Assembly: GCF_022814725.1 (NCBI RefSeq)
Contig: NZ_CP093442.1
Coordinates: forward strand, 992,001 to 1,056,000
Length of the DNA stretch: 64,000 nt
DNA from: Bdellovibrio reynosensis
Lineage (GTDB): Bacteria; Bdellovibrionota; Bdellovibrionia; Bdellovibrionales; Bdellovibrionaceae
Direction of reading: 5' to 3'
Part shown: positions 36,247-45,820 of the stretch, one piece after another
How positions within the stretch are numbered: the first letter of the stretch is position 1
How the letters are laid out: each line of letters starts with the position of its first letter
Made by a program: the position numbers and the translations under genes
The notes under the pieces: model-generated
The model's input: the letters and a program-made list of their open reading frames with translations, nothing else
What the model was told of the DNA's origin: nothing
Databases searched by the model: none

Positions 36247-37077
36247 CTATTCTTTAAGCAAAAGGTGCGCGAATTTATCTTGGTGGGCTTGGATGTAGGC
36301 CGGAAGTCTATCTATCGAAACCCTTTTAAAGGCCATCGGACGATTAAAAATATCTTTTCCCGTTCTTACTTGGGACTCAACCCACTCTGGCTTGAACATA
36401 TCTTCAGTCATATACTCGGTATGACTGTACGCCTTCATTTTCTTTAAGATCATTTGTGTCCCGCCCATAAAAGACAAATGCCAGCCACCATCCATGACCA
36501 TGGTTTGCACTTTATCTTTTTTCGAACGCAAAGTGCGTAAGTCATTTGGCGAGTATTTTTTAAAATAAGAAAAATCCGCCATCACCGTCCCATGCCATGG
36601 GATATAGTCCTTATAGGGCTTATTGGGTTCCGTGTGCTGGTAGGCCAAATAGTTCAGATAATAATAGTAAAGCTCTTGATAGAAAGTTTTAATACCTGGC
36701 TTATCGCTGTACTCTTTAACTTTTTGGGGCTCTGGGATTTCATCAACATCAGAGATCATAATGACGTCGCCAGGCTGGCAATCCACCAAGCCCCTTTTCA
36801 TTTCGTCCCTTTGATAATCTTCTCTGTCCCAATTGCTGAAGGGTCTTAGTTTTCTCCAGTTAATTTTTGGGAAATCTTCAACCACGATATGAATAATGCG
36901 CGAGTTGAATTCACTAAAACGCTGGCGGTTTTCGGCATAAAACAAAGGTTTATCAATGCCACGAAAAGTCTTCTTTGATTCGACCAGAACGAATTTATCT
37001 ACGACATCCTTTAAGGTGTTAAGGCGAATTTCAAGCAGATCAAGTTCATCGTAAAATACAAAACAATCGTAAATCAT
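36247..37077 (-). CDS. Glycosyltransferase family 17 protein
   Basis: A 276-aa GT17 enzyme, the family of eukaryotic beta-1,4-mannosyl-glycoprotein GlcNAc-transferase (bisecting GlcNAc) with many bacterial homologues in surface loci. It begins IYDCFVFYDELDLLEIRLNTL, the family opening, followed by FVLVESKKTFRG near residue 30, MISDVDEIPEP near 105 with the DxD motif, and WHLSFMGG near 200. It lies 29 bases after the SDR-like gene and 99 bases before the initiating transferase gene. The donor sugar is unknown. Confidence 0.85.
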   Translation of the reverse strand: MIYDCFVFYDELDLLEIRLNTLKDVVDKFVLVESKKTFRGIDKPLFYAENRQRFSEFNSRIIHIVVEDFPKINWRKLRPFSNWDREDYQRDEMKRGLVDCQPGDVIMISDVDEIPEPQKVKEYSDKPGIKTFYQELYYYYLNYLAYQHTEPNKPYKDYIPWHGTVMADFSYFKKYSPNDLRTLRSKKDKVQTMVMDGGWHLSFMGGTQMILKKMKAYSHTEYMTEDMFKPEWVESQVRTGKDIFNRPMAFKRVSIDRLPAYIQAHQDKFAHLLLKE

Positions 37078-37106
37078 ACGGTCCTATTTAAAATTGCAGG
37101 TCTAAG

Positions 37107-38177
37107 TTAATACAACGCAGAATCGCTAAAAGCAAAAATCTTTTCTAGAGTATTATTCATTTGCGCTGAAACCGGCATACCCGCCTGATGCGCCTTATAC
37201 CAGCGCGTGATGTCCTTCAGAGTCTGCTGCAAGTCTAACTGCGGCTGCCAGTTAAAATCTTTTTTTGCAAGCTCACTGTTTAATCGCCCATGCAACGAGG
37301 GACTCATATCAAGGGGAAGCTCGGATAACGGGGCTTGCCATACTTGCGCAAACTCATTCATGGTTTCGCCGACACTTTTATACAAGTTAGAACCTAAATT
37401 ATAGGTCGAAGCAGCCTTCGGACCGCGACCATAAAGGTGCGCCGCCAACAACAGAATTCCCGCCGCCTGATCCGCCACATGAATCCATGGCCTTTGCGAT
37501 TGGGGGTTGCGCAATTCTAGTTGGGCGTTTGAACTAAAGGCCTTTACCGCATCCGCAATTAAAGACCCCTCCCCAAATTCGCCCCCGCCGATACCTGCTT
37601 CAAGGCGCGCGGTCGCAATGGCAATTTTATGTTTATTATACTTTTCCGGATTAAAAAAACTGTGCCGATACGATAGAGCGATCATTTCAGAACATAGCCT
37701 TGCCGTTGGCAATATGTCGCCACTGGCTACGGGGTCAGATTCTAAAAAAGGTTCATTGTTTTTAACTTTATAAACTTTGTCAGAGCTAACCACTACCATG
37801 CTTCTTACCGTGGCCGTTTCACGCAAAAGTTCCATGATATTAATGGTGCTTAGGACGGATTCTGAAAAACAGTCGTGGGCAAAGGCCTTCGCGTCATTTA
37901 ATGATCTGCTTTCACCCAAGTGAATGAATATATCAGCTTGGGAAAATTCCACTGCCTGCTTTAGGCTTTGCAGGTCACGAAAGTCCCCATAGGTCATTGA
38001 GATTTCATTTCCTAGATTTGTCAGATCAAAAAGATTTGGCGAGACTGCGGCTTTGCTAGCAAAACCAAAAACTTCCGCGCCAAGATATTTTAAGGAATAA
38101 GCCGTCCACGCTCCTAAAAAGCTTGTCGGATAGGTTAGAAAAACTCTTTTCCCTTTATAAAATTCTTTTAGCGCCAC
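37107..38177 (-). CDS. CDP-glucose 4,6-dehydratase-like SDR protein, degenerate active site
   Basis: A 356-aa protein that aligns by eye with RfbG-type CDP-glucose dehydratases: SSDKVYKVKNNEPF near residue 129, SYRHSFFN near 165, ARLEAGIGGGEFGEGSLIADAVKAF near 188 and RPWIHVADQAAG near 228. Key residues are changed. The N-terminal nucleotide-binding glycines read YPTSFLGAW instead of GHTGFKGSW, and the catalytic YxxxK reads LPTAR, so both Tyr and Lys are replaced. It starts with GTG, nine bases after the GNAT-like gene. It is an intact reading frame, so a non-catalytic or altered function seems more likely than random decay. Confidence 0.75.
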   Translation of the reverse strand: MALKEFYKGKRVFLTYPTSFLGAWTAYSLKYLGAEVFGFASKAAVSPNLFDLTNLGNEISMTYGDFRDLQSLKQAVEFSQADIFIHLGESRSLNDAKAFAHDCFSESVLSTINIMELLRETATVRSMVVVSSDKVYKVKNNEPFLESDPVASGDILPTARLCSEMIALSYRHSFFNPEKYNKHKIAIATARLEAGIGGGEFGEGSLIADAVKAFSSNAQLELRNPQSQRPWIHVADQAAGILLLAAHLYGRGPKAASTYNLGSNLYKSVGETMNEFAQVWQAPLSELPLDMSPSLHGRLNSELAKKDFNWQPQLDLQQTLKDITRWYKAHQAGMPVSAQMNNTLEKIFAFSDSALY

Positions 38178-38186
38178 AGAAGTTTT

Positions 38187-38498
38187 TTATCTTGAGATGA
38201 GCGCATCTTCAACGCCTTGATTGCGATGTTCAGGATGCACCCAATGAGCAAGGACCTTACCGCCCACCTTCCAGTAAAAACCCACTGGATCTGCTTCATA
38301 AATAGCCACGCGAAGTTCGCCGGCATTTTCGGTTGCTTTCATTTTTAAAAGCGTTTGCGCTAAGGAATCCTTATTTAAATTTCCACTTTGCGCCGAGGGC
38401 GTGCAGTGCTCTTCATAAAGACGAGCTAGTAGTGACAATTCAACCAGGTTGAATAACGATTCGCGAACAAAATATTTATCGGCGTGAAGTGCTTTCAT
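38187..38498 (-). CDS. Short GNAT-like protein, probably truncated
   Basis: A 103-aa protein. Residues 62-103 resemble the beta4-alpha3 part of a GNAT acetyltransferase (LRVAIYEADPVGFYWKV, then VHPEHRNQG, the acetyl-CoA loop), but the protein stops seven residues after the loop and lacks the remaining half of the fold. It could be a 3'-truncated acetyltransferase gene or a small related protein. It directly precedes the SDR-like gene on the minus strand. Confidence 0.55.
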   Translation of the reverse strand: MKALHADKYFVRESLFNLVELSLLARLYEEHCTPSAQSGNLNKDSLAQTLLKMKATENAGELRVAIYEADPVGFYWKVGGKVLAHWVHPEHRNQGVEDALISR

Positions 38499-38596
38499 CC
38501 TTTAAGCCTAACAGAGCAGATAATCAGGTCATCACGCACGTGGTCAGCATCTTGCTATATCTTGCAGCCCCGGCTTTGCAAGTTCACAATCCCCCT

Positions 38597-38974
38597 ATGG
38601 AAAAGATCAAAATTCTTTCTAATGTCAGCGATGAGCGCCGTAACCCCGGCGAAGTTGAAGTCGAGTATTTTTCACCACGCCAGCGCACACAAGTGGCTTT
38701 AAAAAAATTGTTCCTATTTTGGGGAATCGCTTTAGTAAGCGTTTTGATTCCTATCTTCCACTTTGTCACAGTACCTTTGTTTTTCGGGCTTGGACTTTTC
38801 TTTGCTTATCGTAGTTACCAAAGCCAGGGACAGGTTTTATCTGGGGAAACACACTGCCCCCATTGCCAAAACAAAATCGTCGTTCAAAAAGCGGAACTGC
38901 AATGGCCTATTAGTGAAATTTGCCAAAACTGCGCCCGCGTCGTAAGAATCGAACCAGCCAATGAATCTAAATAA
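38597..38974 (+). CDS. Small membrane protein with C-terminal zinc ribbon
   Basis: A 125-aa protein with two adjacent hydrophobic segments (about residues 40-75) and a C-terminal zinc-ribbon formed by CPHC near 91 and CQNC near 116. I chose the ATG at 38597, since the upstream part of the open frame has no family-like content. The cysteines should face the cytoplasm. It overlaps the next gene by 14 bases. Function unknown; no homologue recognised. Confidence 0.65.
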   Translation: MEKIKILSNVSDERRNPGEVEVEYFSPRQRTQVALKKLFLFWGIALVSVLIPIFHFVTVPLFFGLGLFFAYRSYQSQGQVLSGETHCPHCQNKIVVQKAELQWPISEICQNCARVVRIEPANESK

Positions 38975-39911
38975 GTATCTCGCATTTTTCTTGTTGGTTT
39001 TTACTTTAAACGGTCAAGCTTTTGAACTGACTACGGGTCTCACGCCGCCAAAGCAGCAGAAAACTTTCTTGGGGCTTTCTGGAATTTTCTATGAAGCGTC
39101 TGATTTTCCGTTAGCAACAGCCCAGACAAAAATTGAATCTTTAGATCTTTCTGCACCGGTTTACAAAACGGATTTAGAATCTTACACAGTCACTGCTAAC
39201 TTTTCGCAGTTTTCAATTACGCCTCAACAAAGTTCTTTTGCGCATCTTTATGATGTAAAAATCGGCGCCGGCTATACGCGCGTCGTGGATGAACAAAGAA
39301 TGTGGTCCGTTTTTGCTCGCTACGGATCAGCCAGTGATCGTCCGTTTGAATCTGCTGATGTCAGTACCCTTGGAGTCACTGGCTTTTATTCTGTTCCGTC
39401 AGATGATCCTGCGGGTAAGTGGCTTTTGCTTGTGGACTATTCTAACAATCGTCCGATTTTAAATAATATTCCATTGCCAGGATTTGCCTACTTTTACACT
39501 CCGTCAAAAGAGTTTCGCGCAGTCCTTGGGATTCCGTTTGCTTCTATCAACTGGACTTACGCAGAAAAGTATTCTTTAGAAGTATTCACGCTGGTTCCGT
39601 GGATTTTAAAAGTTTCCACTAGTTATGCAGTAACTCCGTTTGCGAAGCTTTATACGGGCTTTAACTTTTCACAAAGCACGTATTACCTTTATGGTCGCGA
39701 AGATAAAGAAGAACGGCTTTTTTATGACGATAAAAAAGTCTTTGTTGGCTTAAAATCCCCAGTCAGCCAAACCATCTTTGCTGATCTAGAGTTAGGTTAC
39801 GCCTTTGATCGAGCGTTCTTTGAGGCTGAAAACTATGAAGTAAGCCCCGATGAGGAAACCAAAATCGGAAACGCTGCTTACGGCAGGCTTTCATTAAGAT
39901 TTATACTTTAA
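38961..39911 (+). CDS. Predicted outer-membrane beta-barrel protein
   Basis: A 316-aa protein with a signal peptide (residues 1-20, LAFFLLVFTLNGQA, cleavage near QAFEL) followed by repeated amphipathic strands with alternating aromatic residues (for example KIGAGYTRVV, WSVFARYGS, KLYTGFNFSQ, DLELGYAFDR). It ends in RLSLRFIL, with a penultimate-strand pattern like outer-membrane proteins. Overlap with the zinc-ribbon gene suggests co-translation. No specific family recognised. Confidence 0.65.
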   Translation: MNLNKYLAFFLLVFTLNGQAFELTTGLTPPKQQKTFLGLSGIFYEASDFPLATAQTKIESLDLSAPVYKTDLESYTVTANFSQFSITPQQSSFAHLYDVKIGAGYTRVVDEQRMWSVFARYGSASDRPFESADVSTLGVTGFYSVPSDDPAGKWLLLVDYSNNRPILNNIPLPGFAYFYTPSKEFRAVLGIPFASINWTYAEKYSLEVFTLVPWILKVSTSYAVTPFAKLYTGFNFSQSTYYLYGREDKEERLFYDDKKVFVGLKSPVSQTIFADLELGYAFDRAFFEAENYEVSPDEETKIGNAAYGRLSLRFIL

Positions 39912-39967
39912 GATTTTTATTTGATTGCCTAAGGAAAAGAACTTACCCTTTTTCTTGAGGTACATCC

Positions 39968-40450
39968 ATGCAAGTAAAGACTACTGGCAGCAAATACGAA
40001 TTTTTCCTTGAAGGCCCTATTAGCGAAAAAACCGGTCTTTACGATTACGTGATTAAAAACGCCACGGAAGTCGTTGTTGATATGGACAAAGTGACGTTCA
40101 TTAATTCTATCGGCGTAAAAAATTGGATTAGTTGGACGATGAAAATACCCGCGGGTTGCAAACTGCAACTATCCCGCTGCCCGTTTGTGATCATCAATCA
40201 AATCAATATGGTTCATGGATTTTTACCAAAGACTGCGACTGTTGAATCCTTCTATGCACCCTACGTGTGTGAATGCGGAACTGAAGCAAATCTTCTTTTA
40301 CAACGGGGAAAAGAATACGAATACCCACATAACGGCGAAAAAGAAAGATTAGACATCCCCGAAACGTCCCCGTGCAAAAAGTGCAGCAAAGACATGGAGC
40401 CTGATTTCATCGAAAAGAAAATTTCAGGCTTTATCAACCCGCCAGGCTAA
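39968..40450 (+). CDS. STAS-like domain protein with C-terminal zinc-binding cysteines
   Basis: A 160-aa protein. Residues 1-95 have a STAS-like pattern (FFLEGPISEKTGLYDYV, then VVVDMDKVTFINSIGVKNWISW near 34-56, where anti-sigma-factor antagonists carry a phosphorylatable Ser in the INSIG loop). The C-terminal part holds CECG near 98 and CKKC near 138, a likely zinc ribbon. The ATG has GAGGTA seven bases upstream. It may be a regulatory switch protein, but no kinase or anti-sigma factor gene lies next to it. Confidence 0.65.
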   Translation: MQVKTTGSKYEFFLEGPISEKTGLYDYVIKNATEVVVDMDKVTFINSIGVKNWISWTMKIPAGCKLQLSRCPFVIINQINMVHGFLPKTATVESFYAPYVCECGTEANLLLQRGKEYEYPHNGEKERLDIPETSPCKKCSKDMEPDFIEKKISGFINPPG

Positions 40451-40464
40451 AAAACTGAGAACGA

Positions 40465-40522
40465 GCTATCGATCAAAACCGCCCATAGGCAAGGCGGAGG
40501 ATGGGAGGTTTTCATCGATAGC
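40465..40522. repeat. 58-nt long hairpin between convergent genes
   Basis: Arms at 40465-40480 and 40507-40522 are complementary at 15 of 16 positions (GCTATCGAT and AAAACC on the left), and CCCAT (40482-40486) with ATGGG (40501-40505) extends the stem toward a 14-base loop. It lies between the STAS gene and the end of pstB. Read on the minus strand a T-run follows about 10 bases later, so it could end pstB transcription; it may also be a dispersed repeat. Confidence 0.6.
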
Positions 40523-40525
40523 GGG

Positions 40526-41293
40526 CTAGCCGAAGCGACCTGTGATGTAGTTTTCGGTTCGCTGATCCTTAGGATTGGTGAAGATCTGGTCACTGGCACC
40601 GAATTCAATCAAATCACCCAAATACATGAATGCAGTAAAATCAGAAACACGGGCTGCTTGATGCAGACTGTGGGTGACGATCGCAATTGTCACATCTTTA
40701 CGAAGATCTTGGATAAGCTCTTCAATATGACGAGTAGAAATAGGATCAAGGGCTGAAGTAGGTTCATCTAATAACAAGATTTCAGGCTCTGTCGCCAAAG
40801 CTCGGGCAATACAAAGACGTTGCTGCTGCCCACCTGATAATGCCGTCGCTGAAGAATGCAAACGGTCCTTCACTTCTGTCCAAAGACCTGCTTGTTGCAA
40901 AGAACGCTCAACACGTTCTTCGATAAAACTTTTCTTTTTCACCCCGCGCACGGTGAGGCCGTAAGCGACGTTTTCAAAAATGCTTTTTGGAAATGGATTT
41001 GGTTTTTGAAAAACCATTCCGATGCGCATACGCACTTCCATCGGATCAATATCTTTACTTAAGATATTTCGCTGATCTGGATGTAAAAGGATTTCACCTT
41101 TATAAATCGCATTAGCGTAAAGATCATGCATGCGATTAAAACAACGAAGAAGTGTCGTTTTACCGCAACCAGAAGGACCGATTAAAGCCGTCACACGGTG
41201 TTCGTAAATAGGCAAAGTAACGCCGTTAAGAACTTGTTTTTCTCCGTAAGAAAACACTAAATTTTTAACTTCTGCGCGCAGTTGTAATTCCAT
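40526..41293 (-). CDS. pstB: Phosphate ABC transporter ATP-binding protein
   Basis: A 255-aa ABC ATPase energising high-affinity phosphate uptake. It has the Walker A motif [12 protein letters not shown] near residue 36, the PstB-typical RCFNRMHDL after it, [11 protein letters not shown] near 84, the signature [10 protein letters not shown] near 147 and Walker [15 protein letters not shown] near 168. The ATG at 41293 overlaps pstA; a GTG four codons upstream is the alternative. Last gene of pstSCAB on the minus strand. No phoU follows. Confidence 0.95.
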   Translation of the reverse strand: MELQLRAEVKNLVFSYGEKQVLNGVTLPIYEHRVTALIGPSGCGKTTLLRCFNRMHDLYANAIYKGEILLHPDQRNILSKDIDPMEVRMRIGMVFQKPNPFPKSIFENVAYGLTVRGVKKKSFIEERVERSLQQAGLWTEVKDRLHSSATALSGGQQQRLCIARALATEPEILLLDEPTSALDPISTRHIEELIQDLRKDVTIAIVTHSLHQAARVSDFTAFMYLGDLIEFGASDQIFTNPKDQRTENYITGRFG

Positions 41294-41298
41294 AGCTA

Positions 41299-42258
41299 TT
41301 ACCACTTCATTTTCTTACGGAAACGGGAACGTAAGTAAATCGCCCCACCGTTCATAATTAGAGTCATCAACAACAAAACCACACCGGTAGCCGCCGCATT
41401 CACGTGGAATTCTGGTTGAGGTCGAGAAAGCCAGTTAAACATCTGAATAGGCATTACGGTGAAAGGATCCGAAAGCCAAGTAAAGTTAATATACGGGAAA
41501 TGCCCTTCCACCGGAGGTGTAGGTAAGAAAGCAATAAAGGTTAAAGCACCAATCGTAATGAGCGGGGCTGTTTCACCAATCGCGCGAGATAAAGAGATAA
41601 TCACACCCGTTAAAATCCCCCCGGAAGAATACGGAAGGATATGATAACGAATGGTCTGCCACTTACTTGCACCCAAAGCATAGCTCGCCTCGCGAATCGT
41701 ATTTGGAATCGTACGAATCGCCTCACGAGTTGTTACGATGATGATCGGTAATACCAGAAGGCCTAACGTCAGACCGGCCGTCAGAATACTTTGGCCTAAT
41801 TTTAATTTATAAACGAACAAACCTAATGCCATTAATCCGTAAGTGATCGACGGAATCCCCGCTAGATTAATGATGTTAAGTTCAATTAATTGGGACACCC
41901 AGTTTTTCTTTGAATACTCTTCTAAGTAAACTCCGGCGGCAACCCCTAAAGGAATCGCGCATAGAGCTGTCGTAATCATAATACAGAACGACCCCACCCA
42001 TGCTGATAAAATCCCTGCTCTTTCAGCAAAGCGCGACGGGAAGTTTGTAAAGAAAGCAGCATTGATACGAGGCACACCCGTTGACGCAAGATCCACGATC
42101 AAGGCAAGCAAGGTGACTAAAGCGAAAAGCAAAGAAAGCAGACCTAACATCGCAAACACAAAATCCCAGAATTTGCGCTTTTTGATACTCGCTAAAATAT
42201 CATCCACCGCAGGTTTGCTGTAGGCTTTTGGAGTTGAAATTTCTTGAGACAAATCCAC
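41299..42258 (-). CDS. pstA: Phosphate ABC transporter permease PstA
   Basis: A 319-aa inner-membrane permease with six main hydrophobic segments. The cytoplasmic EAA loop reads [21 protein letters not shown] near residue 188, and [14 protein letters not shown] near 222 is the PstA hallmark. It forms the phosphate channel with PstC. Its start overlaps the pstC stop by one base. Confidence 0.94.
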   Translation of the reverse strand: MDLSQEISTPKAYSKPAVDDILASIKKRKFWDFVFAMLGLLSLLFALVTLLALIVDLASTGVPRINAAFFTNFPSRFAERAGILSAWVGSFCIMITTALCAIPLGVAAGVYLEEYSKKNWVSQLIELNIINLAGIPSITYGLMALGLFVYKLKLGQSILTAGLTLGLLVLPIIIVTTREAIRTIPNTIREASYALGASKWQTIRYHILPYSSGGILTGVIISLSRAIGETAPLITIGALTFIAFLPTPPVEGHFPYINFTWLSDPFTVMPIQMFNWLSRPQPEFHVNAAATGVVLLLMTLIMNGGAIYLRSRFRKKMKW

Positions 42259-43196
42259 TACTCTTTCTCCTGAAATTTCTTACGCAGATAAAGACCAATG
42301 ATATTAAAACATAAAGTAAGAACTAAAAGGCTTAAACCCGCGACATAAATCGATTGATAGCCTATGGACCCATGGGGAAGATCGCCTAAGCTTACTTGCA
42401 CGATAAAAGCCGTGATCGTTGCCGCAGGTTCCGTGGGATTCAAAGTTAAATTAGGCTGCATACCAGCCGCAATCGCCACCACCATGGTTTCACCTAACGC
42501 CCGTGAAATACCTAAGATGTAAGCTGACGTGATCCCTGAAAAAGCCGCTGGGATAACAACTTTAAAAGCTGTCTGCATCCGCGAAGCACCTACTGCAAAC
42601 GAAGCTTCACGTAAATGGTTTGGCACTGAGCGCATAGCATCTTCACTAAGACTGCTAACATAGGGAACAATCATCACACCGATAACTAGTCCTGCACTTA
42701 AGACGTTAAATCCGCTCAGCTCTGGAATAACTTTTTGCAAAAGAGGCGTAACAAATAGCAAAGCAAAATAACCGTAAATCACAGTCGGTACGGCCGCTAA
42801 AAGTTCAAGCATGGGTTTTAGAACTTCCCTTGCTTTCGGTCCCACATACTCACTTAAAAAAGCTGCAGCCACCGTGCCTAGCGGGATTGCGACAATCAAT
42901 GCGATGATAGTCGACAAGAAGGTGCCAGCCAGCAAAGGCATGATCCCATACTTAGGATTTTCAAAAAGCGGAGTCCACTCTGTCCCCGTCAAAAATTCTT
43001 TGATCGAAACGTGCGAGAAAAAGGGCAAGCTTTCGGTCACTAAAATACCGACGATTCCCACTGTCACAAGAACAGAGGAAGCAGCCGCTAAAAAAAGAAC
43101 GGCTTCAATAGCGCGTTCTCTTAAACGACGCATCCGCCGAACAGGGTGGTCGGCGGATGTAAATTCAGAAAGTTTTTTAATTTGGTTTTTACTCAC
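42258..43196 (-). CDS. pstC: Phosphate ABC transporter permease PstC
   Basis: A 312-aa inner-membrane permease with six main hydrophobic segments. PstC features are SVPNHLREASFAVGASRMQTAFKVVIPAA around residue 190 (EAA loop) and ILGISRALGETMVVAIAAG near 225. It lies nine bases after pstS and overlaps pstA by one base. Confidence 0.94.
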   Translation of the reverse strand: MSKNQIKKLSEFTSADHPVRRMRRLRERAIEAVLFLAAASSVLVTVGIVGILVTESLPFFSHVSIKEFLTGTEWTPLFENPKYGIMPLLAGTFLSTIIALIVAIPLGTVAAAFLSEYVGPKAREVLKPMLELLAAVPTVIYGYFALLFVTPLLQKVIPELSGFNVLSAGLVIGVMIVPYVSSLSEDAMRSVPNHLREASFAVGASRMQTAFKVVIPAAFSGITSAYILGISRALGETMVVAIAAGMQPNLTLNPTEPAATITAFIVQVSLGDLPHGSIGYQSIYVAGLSLLVLTLCFNIIGLYLRKKFQEKE

Positions 43197-43205
43197 GAGA
43201 TTAAA

Positions 43206-44201
43206 CTACAACGAACCTTCGCGTTTCATCAACTGATCAATTTTAAGACCCACTTCAGAGTGACCACCGAAGACAGTGCCAAGCTTGTTGTTTTTAACAT
43301 GCGCTTTGCCAGTTTCGTATGCTTTAGCTGGAAGTGGAACGTACTTAACTTCTGGGACGATAGTCGCACAATTGCTTAAGTAGAAATTCACGAAATCTTT
43401 AATTTCCGCTTTCTTCATAGAAGCTTCACTGACATAGATGAATACCGGACGAGAAAGTGGGAAGTAAGTTCCAGCTTCAACCGTTTCACGAGAGGGCATG
43501 ATAGCTTCCTTTTTAGGCGCTTTATCACCACCAACAACTGGGACCACTTTTAGTTTTGCCTTGTTTTCAGCAGCATATGCTAGCGGCACATAACCTAAAG
43601 CATAAAGATCCGTTGAAACACCCGTTACAAGGGTATTGTCATCCTCACTTGCCGTGTAATCACCACGAGACGATTTTGATTTACCAACAACAGCTTCGGT
43701 GAAGTAATCAAAAGTTCCAGAGTCTGAACCTGCTCCGTAAAGTTTTAATTTTTCTTTTGGCCATGCTGGATTCACATCAGCCCAAGTCATAACTTTACCT
43801 TGTGCTGCTGGTTCCCACATTTTTTTAAGTTCAGCCACTGTGATTGATTTTAACCAAGTGTTTTTTGGATTTACGACAACCGCAGTTGCATCATAAGCGA
43901 TCGGAAGTTCGATAAATTTCACGCTTGTTTTACGGCAAGCCTCTAGCTCTGCCGTTTGAATGGGACGAGACGCATTTTGCACATCAATTTCGCCACGACA
44001 GAATTTTTTAAAGCCACCACCGGTACCAGAAATACCTACGGTAACGCGCACTTTTCCTTTTTGTGCTGTTTGAAATTCTTCAGCCATAGCTTCCGTGATT
44101 GGGAAGACTGTGCTGGATCCATCGATCTTAATGACTGGTACTTGCGCGTGAGCGGCAACACCTAAAAACAAAGCTGCAGATAGAATCATAGATTTAAACA
44201 T
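43206..44201 (-). CDS. pstS: Periplasmic phosphate-binding protein
   Basis: A 331-aa phosphate-binding protein with a signal peptide (residues 1-19, cleavage after AHA) and the family pattern [18 protein letters not shown] right after it, where the SST-type loop binds phosphate; [13 protein letters not shown] near 60 and [12 protein letters not shown] near 155 are further ligand loops. I chose the ATG at 44201, with GAGGTG six bases upstream, since it begins the signal peptide; the frame extends 93 bases further. It heads the pst operon. No clear Pho box could be made out in the 116 bases before it. Confidence 0.93.
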   Translation of the reverse strand: MFKSMILSAALFLGVAAHAQVPVIKIDGSSTVFPITEAMAEEFQTAQKGKVRVTVGISGTGGGFKKFCRGEIDVQNASRPIQTAELEACRKTSVKFIELPIAYDATAVVVNPKNTWLKSITVAELKKMWEPAAQGKVMTWADVNPAWPKEKLKLYGAGSDSGTFDYFTEAVVGKSKSSRGDYTASEDDNTLVTGVSTDLYALGYVPLAYAAENKAKLKVVPVVGGDKAPKKEAIMPSRETVEAGTYFPLSRPVFIYVSEASMKKAEIKDFVNFYLSNCATIVPEVKYVPLPAKAYETGKAHVKNNKLGTVFGGHSEVGLKIDQLMKREGSL

Positions 44202-44317
44202 AGACACCTCATGTGATGGGCTAAGATCTAGCACCATTATGCCGCCGTGTATTGTCAGGGTTTTATTTAGATTTAGCTGTTTCGCGTCAGGCAAATTATG
44301 GGTAACATTTGGAAATT

Positions 44318-45820
44318 ATGGATAAAAACTCTCCCATTGCCCCAGAAGCGCTTATTGAAAAACTCAATAACGCCATCGCAAGCACGATTTATATCTATGA
44401 CCTAAACGAGGGTCTGCTTTCATGGATGAATCACTATGGTCAAGCAACCTACGGATACACCTTAGATGAAATCCGTAAGATGGGAAAAGAATATCAAATT
44501 CGCACCGTGCATCCAGAGGATCTTTTAGGCTTAGCGAACTTAATGGATCGCATTCGTGACCTTAAAGATGGCGAAGCTTTGACCTTGGAATATCGTTTAA
44601 AGAATCGCGAAGGCAACACGCATTGGGTGAGCGATCGCATCACCGTTTGTTCGCGCAATGACAAAGGGGAAGCCACGGCATTTTTAGGTGTCGCAAGCGA
44701 AATCGATCAGCGTAAAGCCCATGAAGAAACCTTGCAAAAAAGTATCGATAAATTAAATTTTTCTTTGTCAGCTGCCAACATGGGAATGTGGGAATGGAAG
44801 GTTGGTTCCACAGATGTCACGTGGGATAAACGTATGTACCAGATCCACGGGCTTAAAGAAGGCGAAAACATTGCCGCAACCCTACTAAAAGTCATGGCGC
44901 CCGAAGATTTAGAAAACGCTAGAACTAAAATCAAAGAATCATTAGCAGAGAAAAAAGATCTTTATCTTAGTTATAAAATCCGTCTTAAAAACGATGAAGT
45001 TCACCACATTCGTTGTTACGGGAAAATTATTAATGAAAATCAGATGTATGGCGTGGCTTGGGACTCAACAGAAGAGGTCATGACCGAACATCAAATTTCT
45101 GAGGCCCGTGCCAAACTTATTTCTGCCACAAAGATGGCTGCTTTAGGTGAAATGTCTGGCGGTATTGCCCATGAGATCAATAATCCCTTAACCGTAATTC
45201 AGGCGCGTTCGTTTCAGCTTTTACAAATGGTGGATTCCGGCAAAGTTGATAACGCCAAAGTTCGCCAAGCCGCCGACAGCATTAGTCGTACCGCTGATAA
45301 GATCGCAAGAATCATTAAATCGCTAAGATCCTTTGCACGTGAAGGAACTCACGATCCTTTTGAACTTGCACCGATTCGTCAGATCATCGAAGAAACCTTA
45401 GAGTTTTGCCGCCAGCGTTTTTACAATCACGGAATTGAAATTGAGTTATCAGAAATCGATCCTGATTTAGAAATCGAATGTCGTCTTATTCAGATTGAAC
45501 AAGTACTTTTGAATTTACTAAATAACTCTTTTGATGCGATTCAGGATTTAGAAGACAAATGGATTAAAATCTCGGTCAAAGATTTTGAAAAGAACATTGA
45601 AATTCATGTGACCGATTCGGGGCGTGGAATTGATCCTAAGATTGCAGAACAAATCATGATGCCGTTTTTTACGACGAAGGAAGTTGGTAAAGGAACGGGC
45701 TTGGGATTAAGTATTTCAGCCGGGATTTTACGCAGTCACGGTGGCCAGTTGATGCTTAAAAAAGACTCGCCCCATACGACGTTTGTGATGCAGCTTCCGA
45801 AATGGCAAAAGGAAAATTAA
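44318..45820 (+). CDS. PAS-domain sensor histidine kinase (cytoplasmic)
   Basis: A 500-aa kinase without membrane helices. Two PAS/PAC units cover roughly residues 15-135 and 145-265 (the first has HPEDLLGL and EYRLKNREG, typical PAS-3 features). The HisKA domain has GEMSGGIAHEINNPL with the phospho-acceptor His near 285, and the HATPase domain has NLLNNSFDAIQD near 400, DSGRGID near 430, PFFTTKEVGKGTGLGLS near 447. It is divergent from pstS and abuts the convergent fur-like gene with no gap. No response regulator is adjacent, so its partner is unknown. ATG at 44318 chosen over a TTG nine bases upstream. Confidence 0.88.
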   Translation: MDKNSPIAPEALIEKLNNAIASTIYIYDLNEGLLSWMNHYGQATYGYTLDEIRKMGKEYQIRTVHPEDLLGLANLMDRIRDLKDGEALTLEYRLKNREGNTHWVSDRITVCSRNDKGEATAFLGVASEIDQRKAHEETLQKSIDKLNFSLSAANMGMWEWKVGSTDVTWDKRMYQIHGLKEGENIAATLLKVMAPEDLENARTKIKESLAEKKDLYLSYKIRLKNDEVHHIRCYGKIINENQMYGVAWDSTEEVMTEHQISEARAKLISATKMAALGEMSGGIAHEINNPLTVIQARSFQLLQMVDSGKVDNAKVRQAADSISRTADKIARIIKSLRSFAREGTHDPFELAPIRQIIEETLEFCRQRFYNHGIEIELSEIDPDLEIECRLIQIEQVLLNLLNNSFDAIQDLEDKWIKISVKDFEKNIEIHVTDSGRGIDPKIAEQIMMPFFTTKEVGKGTGLGLSISAGILRSHGGQLMLKKDSPHTTFVMQLPKWQKEN

